A stretch of DNA of 17,881 nt from an uncultured Rhodospirillaceae bacterium (GTDB taxonomy: Bacteria; Pseudomonadota; Alphaproteobacteria; Rhodospirillales; UBA2165): contig CAJXJM010000006.1 in the NCBI GenBank assembly GCA_913054205.1, positions 1 through 17,881 of the forward strand, given 5' to 3'. Numbering within the stretch: the stretch's first letter is position 1; each line of letters starts with the position of its first letter. Under the pieces are notes generated by a model. That model did not search any database, was not told where the DNA came from, and was given only the letters and a program-made list of their open reading frames with translations. The translations under genes and the position numbers were made by a program. Positions 7,973-15,387 of the stretch are shown in pieces.

Positions 7973-8974
7973 ATGGACATCCGTGAAGGATTTAGAGATG
8001 CCGTTGGCAACACGCCTCTTATCAAACTCAAAGAAGCCTCAGAGAATACCGGCTGCGATATTTACGCGAAATGTGAATTTCTCAATCCAGGCGGCTCGGT
8101 AAAAGATCGCGCAGCGCTCTACATCGTCAAGGATGCCGAAGAAAAAGGGTTGCTCAAACCGGGGGGTATTATCGTTGAAGGCACTGCGGGAAACACTGGC
8201 ATTGGCTTGGCCCTCGTTGGCTGTGCCAGCAGCTATCGCACCATTATTGTCATCCCTGACACTCAAACCGAAGAGAAAAAAGATATGCTCCGGCTTGCCG
8301 GCGCCGATCTTCGGGAAGTACCTGCCGTCCCCTATAGCAATCCAGAGAACTATGTTCACGTCTCTGAACGGATTGCAAAGGAGATGGCTGAGACGCATCC
8401 GCATGGCGCGGTCTGGGCCAACCAGTTTGATAACACGGCCAATCGAGATGCTCATTATTTCGGCACTGGCCCTGAAATATGGGACCAATTGGATGGTAAA
8501 ATCGATGGCTTTACCTGTTCTGTGGGTACCGGCGGAACGCTGGCAGGCGTTGGCATGGCGCTCAAAGAACGCAACAAAGACATTATGATAAAGCTCGCTG
8601 ACCCGATGGGTTCAGCGCTCTATGAATTCTATGAAAATGGCGAGCTAAAAGCGGAAGGCACCTCGATCACCGAAGGTATTGGCCAAGGTCGTGAAACCGA
8701 AAATTTGAAAGGCGCTCCAATTGATGGTGCCTATCAAATCACCGATGAAGAAGCGCTCCCCATCGTTTTTGATATTCTCAAATATGAGGGGCTGTGCGTC
8801 GGCTCCTCCAGCGGTATCAACATTGCCGGTGCTATGCGTATGGCGAAAGAGCTTGGGCCGGGCCACACGATTGTTACCTTGCTCTGCGACTACGGCACCC
8901 GCTATCAAAGCAAATTGTTCAACCCAGCGTTCTTGAAGGAAAAAGGTCTGCCCTATCCTGACTGGCTCGCGTAA
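7973..8974 (+). CDS. cysK: Cysteine synthase (O-acetylserine sulfhydrylase family, PLP fold II)
   Basis: A 333-residue protein of the beta-replacement PLP family that condenses O-acetylserine with sulfide to give cysteine. AVGNTPLIKL (about residues 10-19) is the N-terminal signature. NPGGSVKDRAA carries the PLP Lys, K44. EGTAGNTG (69-76) is the Asn-containing substrate loop, in place of the EPTSGNTG of E. coli CysK. SVGTGGTLAG (about 183-192) binds the PLP phosphate. The sequence CVGSSSGIN near the C-terminus provides the pyridine-nitrogen Ser. No CBS regulatory domain is present. The ATG follows GTGAGACATT, with no ideal Shine-Dalgarno. It is the first gene of a same-strand run: sseA starts 16 bp downstream, then two metC paralogs. 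The variant loop leaves room for a related beta-replacement activity, such as cystathionine beta-synthase-like chemistry, so the substrate assignment is less sure than the family. Confidence 0.9.
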   Translation: MDIREGFRDAVGNTPLIKLKEASENTGCDIYAKCEFLNPGGSVKDRAALYIVKDAEEKGLLKPGGIIVEGTAGNTGIGLALVGCASSYRTIIVIPDTQTEEKKDMLRLAGADLREVPAVPYSNPENYVHVSERIAKEMAETHPHGAVWANQFDNTANRDAHYFGTGPEIWDQLDGKIDGFTCSVGTGGTLAGVGMALKERNKDIMIKLADPMGSALYEFYENGELKAEGTSITEGIGQGRETENLKGAPIDGAYQITDEEALPIVFDILKYEGLCVGSSSGINIAGAMRMAKELGPGHTIVTLLCDYGTRYQSKLFNPAFLKEKGLPYPDWLA

Positions 8975-8990
8975 AATCGATTGATTAGAA

Positions 8991-9848
8991 ATGGATTATG
9001 TTCACCCTGAGGCGCTGGTAACCACAGATTGGTTGGCCGATAATTTAGGCGCTTCTGATATCTCAATTATCGATGCGAGCTTCCACCTCCCCGCAGCTCA
9101 GAGAAATCCGCAAGCTGAATTTGGCGCCACTCACATTCCGGGCGCAGTATTTTTCGACATCAACGACATTGCCGATGACGACACCGATTTGCCGCATATG
9201 CTGCCAAGTCCTGAGAAATTTTCCAGCCGGATGCGTAAGCTTGGGATCGGCAGTGAGCAACACATCATCTGCTACGATACCAATGGCGGGCCTATGGCTG
9301 CGATGCGCGCCTGGTGGACGTTTCGTATCTTCGGACATGACCGAGTGTCTGTTTTAAGCGGCGGCCTGCCAAAATGGCAAAACGAAGACCGGCCAACGGA
9401 AAGCGGTGAAACGCTGGTCACTGAAAAACATTTTTTCGCAAAATTTGATCCGACTTTGGTTCGGAGCTTAGATCAAATGCTGAGCAACATTGATAGCGGC
9501 GCTGATCAAGCGGTAGATGCGCGCTCTACGGGCCGCTACAACGGCACCGAGCCGGAGCCACGCGCCGGCATACGCTCGGGCCACATCCCCGGCGCCATCA
9601 GCCTGCCTTTCCAGAAATTAGTCGATACAGAGAATTTCCTCGTCATGCGATCTGCTGATGAATTAAAGGCGGCGATAGAAGAGGCGGGCATTGATCCCGA
9701 AAAGCCGCTCGTTTCCAGTTGTGGATCAGGCGTTACTGCGGCACCGCTTGTATTAGCGCTCTATTTGCTCGGCCATACCCGGGCTGCCATTTACGATGGC
9801 TCCTGGACCGAATGGGGTGGCCGCGACGATACGCCAATTGACGTTTGA
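8991..9848 (+). CDS. sseA: 3-mercaptopyruvate sulfurtransferase (two-domain rhodanese)
   Basis: A 285-residue tandem rhodanese. The N-terminal, non-catalytic domain has VTTDWLADNL, the HIPGAVFFDIN segment and the YDTNGGPMAAMRAWWTFRIF segment. The C-terminal domain has VDARSTGRYNG, then RSGHIPGA, and the active-site loop CGSGVTA with the nucleophile C244. CGSGVT is the loop that separates mercaptopyruvate sulfurtransferases from thiosulfate sulfurtransferases, which have CRKGVT. The enzyme transfers sulfur from 3-mercaptopyruvate, a cysteine transamination product, to thiols or cyanide and releases pyruvate. No signal peptide is seen, so it is cytosolic. It sits 16 bp after cysK and 9 bp before the first metC paralog, which implies co-transcription and a role in cysteine-derived sulfur transfer. 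Confidence 0.93.
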   Translation: MDYVHPEALVTTDWLADNLGASDISIIDASFHLPAAQRNPQAEFGATHIPGAVFFDINDIADDDTDLPHMLPSPEKFSSRMRKLGIGSEQHIICYDTNGGPMAAMRAWWTFRIFGHDRVSVLSGGLPKWQNEDRPTESGETLVTEKHFFAKFDPTLVRSLDQMLSNIDSGADQAVDARSTGRYNGTEPEPRAGIRSGHIPGAISLPFQKLVDTENFLVMRSADELKAAIEEAGIDPEKPLVSSCGSGVTAAPLVLALYLLGHTRAAIYDGSWTEWGGRDDTPIDV

Positions 9849-9857
9849 GAATTCCGG

Positions 9858-11039
9858 ATGAGTAAATCTAAACGACCAGATACGCGTATTGTTCATACCG
9901 GCTCCGATCCAAAATCGCAAAAGGGTGTCGTCAACCCGCCGGTCTATCGCGCCTCGACAGTGATTTTCCCATCTGTTCAAGCGATGAAAGATGCGGAGAA
10001 GACCAGGTTCGACACGACCTATTACGGTGTCCACGGCACGCCAACAACATTTGCACTTGAAGATGCGATGGCTGATTTAGAGGGCGGCTATCGGGCCGTA
10101 TCAGTCTCCTCTGGGCTAGCAGCTGTTAGCACCGCGCTGATTGCTTATCTTCAAGCGGGCGATCACTTGCTGATGGTCGACAGCGTCTATGGACCTACGC
10201 GCAATTTCTGCAATAACACACTGAAACGCTTTGGCGTTGAGACAACCTATTACGATCCGCTGATTGGCGCTGGGATCGCCGACCTCATCCGCCCCGAAAC
10301 CAAAATAATATTTACCGAAACTCCTGGTTCTTACACTTTTGAAATCCAAGACATTCCCGCGATCACAGAAATTGCCCATCAGCATGGTATAAAAGTGATG
10401 ATCGATAACACCTGGAGCGCCGGCTATTATTTCAAACCCTTCGACCATGGTGTCGATATCTCGATCCAGGCGACGACCAAATACCAGGCCGGTCATGCGG
10501 ATTTAATTTTGGGGCACATCATCGCCAAAACCGAAAATGATTGGCGCAAAATTAAAATCACCACATCGACCCTCGGTCAGGCGATCAGTCCTGATGCCGC
10601 CTATTTGGCGCTTAGGGGATTGCGAACCCTCAGTGTGCGTCTTGAGCAGCACCAGGAAAGCGCCCTCACCTTGGCGCATTGGCTGGAGACGCGCGATGAG
10701 GTCGACACAATCCTTCATCCGGCTTTTGCCTCTTGCCCGGGCCATGAGATATGGCAGCGTGACTTCACCGGCTCCTGTGGATTGTTCAGCATTGTCTTAA
10801 AAGATTTTTCTGAAGCGCAAGTGAATGCGATGCTCGATGGCATGGACTATTTTGCCATGGGTTTCTCCTGGGGTGGCTTTGAAAGCCTGATGGTCGCTTC
10901 AGACCCTCGCAAAATTAGATCAGCAACGACGTGGGAAGCCGGAGGCCCCCTCCTCCGTCTCCATGCCGGCCAAGAAGATGTCGAAGACTTAATCGCTGAC
11001 CTAGAACGCGGCTTTGACCGCCTGAACGGGAAAGCTTGA
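9858..11039 (+). CDS. Cystathionine beta-lyase family PLP enzyme, paralog 1 (variant phosphate site)
   Basis: A 393-residue Cys/Met-metabolism PLP enzyme. Colinearity with E. coli MetC is clear: Y56-G57, then GTPT; DSVYGPTRNFC with Y111; IDNTW with D183; ATTKY with the Schiff-base K208; and FSWGGFESL near the C-terminus. Cystathionine beta-lyases split cystathionine into homocysteine, pyruvate and ammonia, and many also release H2S from cysteine. Unusually, the Arg of the Y-G-R motif, which reaches the PLP phosphate of the neighbouring subunit, is Val58 here (YYGVHGTPT), whereas paralog 2 keeps Arg58. The enzyme may therefore have altered cofactor binding, another substrate, or a need for mixed oligomers with its neighbour. 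The ATG is 9 bp after sseA. By hand count 67 of 98 residues (111-208) match paralog 2. Confidence 0.9.
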   Translation: MSKSKRPDTRIVHTGSDPKSQKGVVNPPVYRASTVIFPSVQAMKDAEKTRFDTTYYGVHGTPTTFALEDAMADLEGGYRAVSVSSGLAAVSTALIAYLQAGDHLLMVDSVYGPTRNFCNNTLKRFGVETTYYDPLIGAGIADLIRPETKIIFTETPGSYTFEIQDIPAITEIAHQHGIKVMIDNTWSAGYYFKPFDHGVDISIQATTKYQAGHADLILGHIIAKTENDWRKIKITTSTLGQAISPDAAYLALRGLRTLSVRLEQHQESALTLAHWLETRDEVDTILHPAFASCPGHEIWQRDFTGSCGLFSIVLKDFSEAQVNAMLDGMDYFAMGFSWGGFESLMVASDPRKIRSATTWEAGGPLLRLHAGQEDVEDLIADLERGFDRLNGKA

Positions 11040-11041
11040 GC

Positions 11042-12211
11042 ATGCGTAAAGATGCCAAACGCGATACCAAGCTCGCCCATAGCGGCTCTCACCCGGAAGA
11101 TCAGTCCGGCATTGTGAACCCTCCGGTCTATCACGCTTCGACCGTTGACTATGACACCGTTGCTAAAATGAAGGCGCTGCGCGAAAATCCCAACGACAAT
11201 TTTGTTTATGGCCGGATTGGCACGCCGACCTCAAGCGCCTTTGAAGAAGCGGTGGCCGACCTAGAAGGTGCAGACCGCACAATCGCAGTCGGATCAGGCT
11301 TGGCTGCCATTTCGGCGGCGATGCTGGCCTTTGTCGGGGCCGGTGATCATGTACTGATCTGCGACAGCGCGTATACGCCAACACGGAACTTAAGCGAAAA
11401 CTTTCTAAAACGCTTTGGCGTAGAGACGACCTATTACGATCCGCATATCGGTGCAGAGATCGCGAAACTTTTTCAAGACAACACCAAAGTGATCTACACC
11501 GAATCTCCCGGCTCGCACACGTTCGAAATTCAAGATGTGCCAGCGATTGTTGGCGCTGCGCATAAAGCGGGTATCAAAGTTGTCATGGATAACACCTGGG
11601 CGGCGAGCTACTTCTTCAAGCCTTTGGATCACGGCGTCGATGTCTCCGTTCAAGCCGCCACCAAATATTATGTTGGTCATTCCGACGCGATGGTCGGGAC
11701 GATATCGATGCGCGGTGATACTGTGCAACCAGTGATCGATTGCGTTCGAGTGCTTGGCTTTAACATTGCACCCGATGATGCGTATCTTGCTTTACGTGGT
11801 ATGCGAACACTGAGTGTGCGGCTCAAACGCCACGAGAAAAACGCCCTCAAAGTTGCTGAATGGCTGGCGGAACAGCCCGAAATTGACCGCGTCCTTCACC
11901 CGGCGCTGCCGTCCTGCCCCGGTCACGAGATTTGGAAACGCGACTTTACCGGCTCCAACGGTTTGTTCGGCGTTGTTTTTAAGCCCGCCAGCGAAGCAGC
12001 AATGGCCGCGTTCATTGATGGGCTAGAGCTGTTTGCTTTGGGCGGATCGTGGGGCGGCTATGAAAGCCTTGTTCTGCCAACCAATGTAACCAGAACAGTA
12101 ACCAAGTGGTCTGAAAACGCCCAAAGCATTCGCTTCCACATCGGCCTCGAAGACCCAGATGATCTTATTGAAGATATCGAAGCTGGCTTGAAGCGGCTAA
12201 CTAAGTCTTAG
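11042..12211 (+). CDS. metC: Cystathionine beta-lyase, paralog 2
   Basis: A 389-residue protein from the ATG at 11042. An in-frame TTG six bases upstream overlaps the previous stop, but ATG is preferred because residue numbering then lines up exactly with paralog 1 and with E. coli MetC (Y56, R58, Y111, K208). It keeps YGRIGTPT with the phosphate-binding Arg58, the DSAYTPTRN stretch with Tyr111, VMDNTWAASYFFK, the PLP Lys in AATKYYVGHSDAM, and GSWGGYESL. These are close to canonical MetC, so it is the better candidate for the cystathionine-cleaving step of methionine synthesis. Cysteine desulfhydrase activity is also possible. It starts 2 bp after the paralog 1 stop and is the last gene of the operon; a dyad repeat follows 14 bp after its stop. 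Confidence 0.9.
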   Translation: MRKDAKRDTKLAHSGSHPEDQSGIVNPPVYHASTVDYDTVAKMKALRENPNDNFVYGRIGTPTSSAFEEAVADLEGADRTIAVGSGLAAISAAMLAFVGAGDHVLICDSAYTPTRNLSENFLKRFGVETTYYDPHIGAEIAKLFQDNTKVIYTESPGSHTFEIQDVPAIVGAAHKAGIKVVMDNTWAASYFFKPLDHGVDVSVQAATKYYVGHSDAMVGTISMRGDTVQPVIDCVRVLGFNIAPDDAYLALRGMRTLSVRLKRHEKNALKVAEWLAEQPEIDRVLHPALPSCPGHEIWKRDFTGSNGLFGVVFKPASEAAMAAFIDGLELFALGGSWGGYESLVLPTNVTRTVTKWSENAQSIRFHIGLEDPDDLIEDIEAGLKRLTKS

Positions 12212-12225
12212 TTTTCAAAATATCA

Positions 12226-12315
12226 CGTCACCCTGGACTTGATCCAGGGTCCAGACTTTCTTTCGAATGGTTGTAAAGTTGAGACATCTGGATTCTGGCC
12301 TTCGCCAGAATGACG
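12226..12315. repeat. 90-bp dyad repeat between convergent operons, possible two-way terminator
   Basis: The element begins CGTCA and ends TGACG (inverted termini). It holds a left hairpin CCCTGGA-CTTGA-TCCAGGG (12231-12249) and a right hairpin ATTCTGGC-CTTC-GCCAGAAT (12292-12311), with an extra CCAGA/TCTGG pairing between them (12251-12255 with 12287-12291). The shape and the CTTGATCCAGGGTCCAG wording match a widespread alphaproteobacterial intergenic repeat, recognised from memory. It lies between the metC stop (12211) and the znuB stop (12326), the place where a two-way transcription stop would be useful, although neither side has a classic U-tract. Confidence 0.8.
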
Positions 12316-12325
12316 AGTAGATATG

Positions 12326-13123
12326 TTAGACTTGCCGGCCGACATTCGGCATCAGGGTGCTAATTAAAAAGAGCACCAACGCAATCACCACAATCGACGG
12401 TCCGGCCGGCGTATCGTAGGCCAGCGAGAGCATCAATCCACCAACCACTGAAGACGTGCCGATAACCACCGCCATGCCAGCCATCTGTTCGGGCGTCCTG
12501 GCGTAATGCCGGGCTGCCGAAGCCGGCACAATCAACAAGGCGGCGATCAGCAAAATACCGACGACCTTCATAGCCGCCGCTACGACGAGTGCAATCAAGA
12601 TCATAAACAGCAAATTTATTCGGGTGACTTGAATGCCTTCGGCTCTGGCCAAATCTTCATGAATGGTGATCGACAACAACGGCCGCCATATTTTAAACAG
12701 TATTGCGATTGCGATGCCGGAAGTCGCATAAATCCATGCAAGATCAGTCGTCGTCACCGACAAAATATCACCGAACAAAAAGCCAATGAGATCGAGTTGC
12801 ACATTTTCCATAAAAGAAACGACAACCAGCCCAACCGCTAAAGTGCCATGCGATAAAATTCCGAGCAGTGCATCATTGCCAAGTCTGGTACGGTTCTGCA
12901 GCACGACCAAAAATGCCGCCGCGCCGACACAGACAATAACGACTCCGACCGTTAAATCCGTAATCCCGAGCAACAAGCCCAACGCAACGCCCAACAAGGC
13001 GGCATGTGCCAAGGTGTCGCCAAAAAATGACATGCGGCGCCACAGAATAAACGAGCCCAAAGGCCCAGCCGCCACCGTCACGCCGAGACCTGCCAGCAAC
13101 GCATAGAGTATAAACTCATCCAT
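12326..13123 (-). CDS. znuB: ZnuB, zinc ABC transporter permease
   Basis: A very hydrophobic 265-residue permease of the ABC-3 (metal) family with about eight membrane segments. It carries [20 protein letters not shown] near the N-terminus, a family hallmark, and [19 protein letters not shown] towards the C-terminus. It forms the inner-membrane channel through which zinc delivered by ZnuA passes. The start chosen is the ATG at 13123, in ATGGATGA, which overlaps the znuC stop by 8 bp; longer in-frame starts at 13150, 13138 and 13129 lie deeper in znuC and would add a polar leader with no family counterpart. Third gene of zur-znuC-znuB and probably translationally coupled. It is convergent with metC. 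Confidence 0.95.
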   Translation of the reverse strand: MDEFILYALLAGLGVTVAAGPLGSFILWRRMSFFGDTLAHAALLGVALGLLLGITDLTVGVVIVCVGAAAFLVVLQNRTRLGNDALLGILSHGTLAVGLVVVSFMENVQLDLIGFLFGDILSVTTTDLAWIYATSGIAIAILFKIWRPLLSITIHEDLARAEGIQVTRINLLFMILIALVVAAAMKVVGILLIAALLIVPASAARHYARTPEQMAGMAVVIGTSSVVGGLMLSLAYDTPAGPSIVVIALVLFLISTLMPNVGRQV

Positions 13124-13892
13124 GATCATGGCCCTCATGGTCTTGCGCATGACGGGGAATCACATGACCATCGACAGTGTGTTCGTGATCGTGGTGGTGA
13201 TGATAAAGCGCCAAACTTTCCGCGACTTGTGGGCCAAACAGCTCAACATAGTTCGGGTCCTGGCTGACGGCTTCTGGATGTCCAACACAACACAGGTGAT
13301 TGTTAAGACACAGAACTTTATCGGTTGCCGACATCACCAAATGCAGATCATGCGACACCATCAAGACACCGCAGCCGCGCTCCTCTCGAATGGCGGAAAT
13401 CAAATGATAGAGCTCAGCCTGTCCGTTTACATCGACAGCCTGGGCCGGCTCATCAAGTACCAGCAAATCAGGATCGCGCAACAGCGCCCGCGCCAACAGA
13501 ACGCGCTGCATTTCGCCGCCGGAGATATCATGGATCGAAGAATCGACAATCGGCAGAACGCCAACTTCTTCCAAAACAGATTGGCGTTTGCCTTTTTCAG
13601 CTTTGCCCGCGAGTCCAATAAAACGGCGAACGGTTAAGGGTAAATTGGTATCTACCGAGAGCCGTTGCGGCATATAGCCGATCACGGCACCGGGCTTGAT
13701 CGACACCGAGCCGCTGGATAGATTGCGTAAACCCAGAACAGCCTTAACAAGCGTAGTTTTACCGGCACCGTTCGGCCCAATCAACGTGACGATTTCACCT
13801 TCGGCGACCGTCAAATCAACATTGTCGATGATCGAACGCCCATCGGCACGGACACTGATGCCTTTAGCATCTATGAGATAATCTGAGGCCAT
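13116..13892 (-). CDS. znuC: ZnuC, zinc ABC transporter ATPase with His-rich tail
   Basis: A 258-residue ABC ATPase from the ATG at 13892, one base after the zur stop. Walker A is GPNGAGKT (39-46), the Q-loop is YMPQRL, the signature is ISGGEMQRV, Walker B is LLVLDEP and the switch His is VSHDLH. An in-frame upstream start at 13934 lies inside zur and is less likely. After the fold, the tail is rich in His and Asp ([13 protein letters not shown] and [11 protein letters not shown]), which is common in ZnuC of this class and probably binds or senses zinc in the cytoplasm. No strong ribosome site precedes the start, which fits coupling to zur translation. It energises zinc import with ZnuB and ZnuA. 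Confidence 0.95.
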   Translation of the reverse strand: MASDYLIDAKGISVRADGRSIIDNVDLTVAEGEIVTLIGPNGAGKTTLVKAVLGLRNLSSGSVSIKPGAVIGYMPQRLSVDTNLPLTVRRFIGLAGKAEKGKRQSVLEEVGVLPIVDSSIHDISGGEMQRVLLARALLRDPDLLVLDEPAQAVDVNGQAELYHLISAIREERGCGVLMVSHDLHLVMSATDKVLCLNNHLCCVGHPEAVSQDPNYVELFGPQVAESLALYHHHHDHEHTVDGHVIPRHAQDHEGHDHG

Positions 13893-13893
13893 A

Positions 13894-14394
13894 TCAATTA
13901 ATTTGGCACTGTGGGCAAAGCCCGGCAGCTTCAACTGTACGGCTTTCTATGACAAAGCCTTGGCTTAAAGCCGAAGAATTTAACAAACGATCAATTTTGC
14001 TCTCTTCGAGCTCAACTGCATTGCCGCAATCAGTGCAAATGAGAAACATTCCATAGTGTTGATGATTGGGATCGGCGCAGCCAATGAAAGCGTTTTGACT
14101 TTGAATGCGATGGATCAAGCCCTGCTCCAACAAAAAATCGAGTGCCCGGTAGACGGTGGGCGGTGCGGCATTTTCCCGTTCTTTTTTAAGAACTTTCAAG
14201 AGGGAATAGGCACCAATAGGCCGATGGCTAGACCAAATGAGTTCCAGAACTCGGCGTCTGATCTGTGTGAGACGTGCACCGCGTTGGCCACAAAGCGAGG
14301 CTGCTTTGACTAAGGCATCACCAATACAAACACGGTGATCGTGGTTGTTTGCCCAGTCCCCTACTGTTTTTTTTACTGTTTTTCTTTTTGCCAC
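13894..14394 (-). CDS. zur: Zur, zinc uptake regulator (Fur family)
   Basis: A 166-residue Fur-family repressor. The winged-helix part has [19 protein letters not shown] and [20 protein letters not shown] (recognition helix). The metal and dimer part has [19 protein letters not shown], then LCPQCQ, giving the two CxxC pairs of the structural zinc site. The ATG-less start is GTG at 14394. Zur family members bind zinc and then repress znu genes. Two palindromes that fit the alphaproteobacterial Zur site lie just upstream, between this gene and znuA. Zur is placed first in the zur-znuC-znuB operon, so the repressor probably controls its own synthesis together with the transporter. Fur or Mur function is less likely given the znu context. 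Confidence 0.93.
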   Translation of the reverse strand: MAKRKTVKKTVGDWANNHDHRVCIGDALVKAASLCGQRGARLTQIRRRVLELIWSSHRPIGAYSLLKVLKKERENAAPPTVYRALDFLLEQGLIHRIQSQNAFIGCADPNHQHYGMFLICTDCGNAVELEESKIDRLLNSSALSQGFVIESRTVEAAGLCPQCQIN

Positions 14395-14416
14395 GACAAA
14401 TTCCTATCAACCTACA

Positions 14417-14437
14417 AAATGTTATGTTATATCATTT
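14417..14437. promoter_or_regulatory. Putative Zur operator, zur-proximal copy
   Basis: An imperfect 21-bp palindrome, AAATG...CATTT, with the AT core TTATGTTATAT. It lies 23 bp upstream of the zur GTG in the divergent zur/znuA gap. The pattern resembles the alphaproteobacterial Zur consensus with GTTATA/TATAAC half sites. Binding is inferred. Confidence 0.7.
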
Positions 14438-14443
14438 AATCAT

Positions 14444-14464
14444 AAATGTTATATTATAACAATA
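14444..14464. promoter_or_regulatory. Putative Zur operator, znuA-proximal copy
   Basis: It contains GTTATATTATAAC (14448-14460), a perfect palindrome about a central T, flanked by AAAT. It is 27 bp from the first box (centre to centre), so two dimers could bind along this gap. It also overlaps the ATG at 14446, which argues that this ATG is not the znuA start. Confidence 0.78.
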
Positions 14465-14484
14465 ATGAAATAAGGTCTTTCGGC

Positions 14485-15387
14485 GTGTCTTTTTTAAAAT
14501 TCACATTCACAGTAGCTGTGATGGCATTTTGCATTTTGTTTGCTAATTCTGTGGCCGCCCAAATCAAAGTAGTGACGACGCTCAAGCCGCTCCACTCGAT
14601 TGTCAGCAACATCATGCTGGGCGTCGGTGAGCCTATTTTATTGATGCGCTCAACCGTCTCCCCACATGACTACAAATTAAAACCGTCTGATGCCCGTGCT
14701 TTAAGCAAGGCAGATCTCATTTTTTGGATCGGCCCCACACTAGAAAGTAGGCTCGCCAAACCTATCAAGCGCACCAAAAAGCGGACCAAAGTGGTCACTT
14801 TGCTAAATTCACCTTCGCTGAAATTGCTGAAGTTCAGGTCCAAAGAAGGCGATCATGCACATGGTGTAGTTGATCCCCATATCTGGTTAAGTACTCAAAA
14901 TGCTCAGACAATAGCGAGAATTGCCCAAGCATCTCTGAGTTCCAGCGATCAGAAAAATTCAGATCGATATGCGGCAAATTTAAAAATATTCGAGAATACG
15001 CTGCATCATTTAAAAAAGCAGATTGGCAATAGTTTGAAATCTGCGCATCAGATTCCCTTTATCGTTTATCACGACGCCTTTCAGTATTTTGAAAAGGAAT
15101 TCGGTCTTCACAACAATGGCGCCATCTTTTTATCGCCAGAACAGCGACCAGGCGCGAAACGTATTTCAATGATGAAAAAGCGTATTCAGGCCAACAATAT
15201 TCGGTGTGTGTTTAGCGAGCCACAATATGGCGTGAAACTCCTCAAAACCATCACATCGCATTCTCCGGCCAAGATTGGTTTGCTGGATGCCATTGGTGTA
15301 AAATTGAAGCCTGGTCCAGGCCTGTATGCAAAAATGATGCTAAGCTTGTCATCTTCCATGCGGGCATGCTTGGAACAGAATTCCTAA
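14485..15387 (+). CDS. znuA: ZnuA, periplasmic zinc-binding protein
   Basis: A 300-residue cluster A-I binding protein from the GTG at 14485, with AAGG about 8 bases upstream. The product has a good signal peptide: one Lys, a hydrophobic core, and likely cleavage after NSVAA. An in-frame ATG at 14446 lies inside the Zur operator and would put polar residues before the signal. Zinc ligands by alignment to E. coli ZnuA are H37 (LKPLHSIV), H132 (DPHIWL) and H196 (VYHDAFQYF). SPHDYKLKPSDARAL (59-73) is a family motif. Two late Cys (RCVFSEPQ, RACLEQ) could form the known ZnuA disulfide. The usual His-rich loop before DPHIW is reduced to DHAHG and is rich in Lys and Arg. It hands zinc to ZnuBC. The stop interlocks with the stop of the convergent SGNH gene. 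Confidence 0.93.
   Translation: MSFLKFTFTVAVMAFCILFANSVAAQIKVVTTLKPLHSIVSNIMLGVGEPILLMRSTVSPHDYKLKPSDARALSKADLIFWIGPTLESRLAKPIKRTKKRTKVVTLLNSPSLKLLKFRSKEGDHAHGVVDPHIWLSTQNAQTIARIAQASLSSSDQKNSDRYAANLKIFENTLHHLKKQIGNSLKSAHQIPFIVYHDAFQYFEKEFGLHNNGAIFLSPEQRPGAKRISMMKKRIQANNIRCVFSEPQYGVKLLKTITSHSPAKIGLLDAIGVKLKPGPGLYAKMMLSLSSSMRACLEQNS

Noticed and set aside
12786..13106. Plus-strand frames opposite znuB
   Set aside because: They are shadows of the membrane-helix codons of znuB, with no ribosome site.
14446..14484. Longer N-terminus for ZnuA from the ATG at 14446
   Set aside because: The ATG is inside the Zur palindrome, and the extra polar residues would precede a good signal peptide that starts at GTG 14485.
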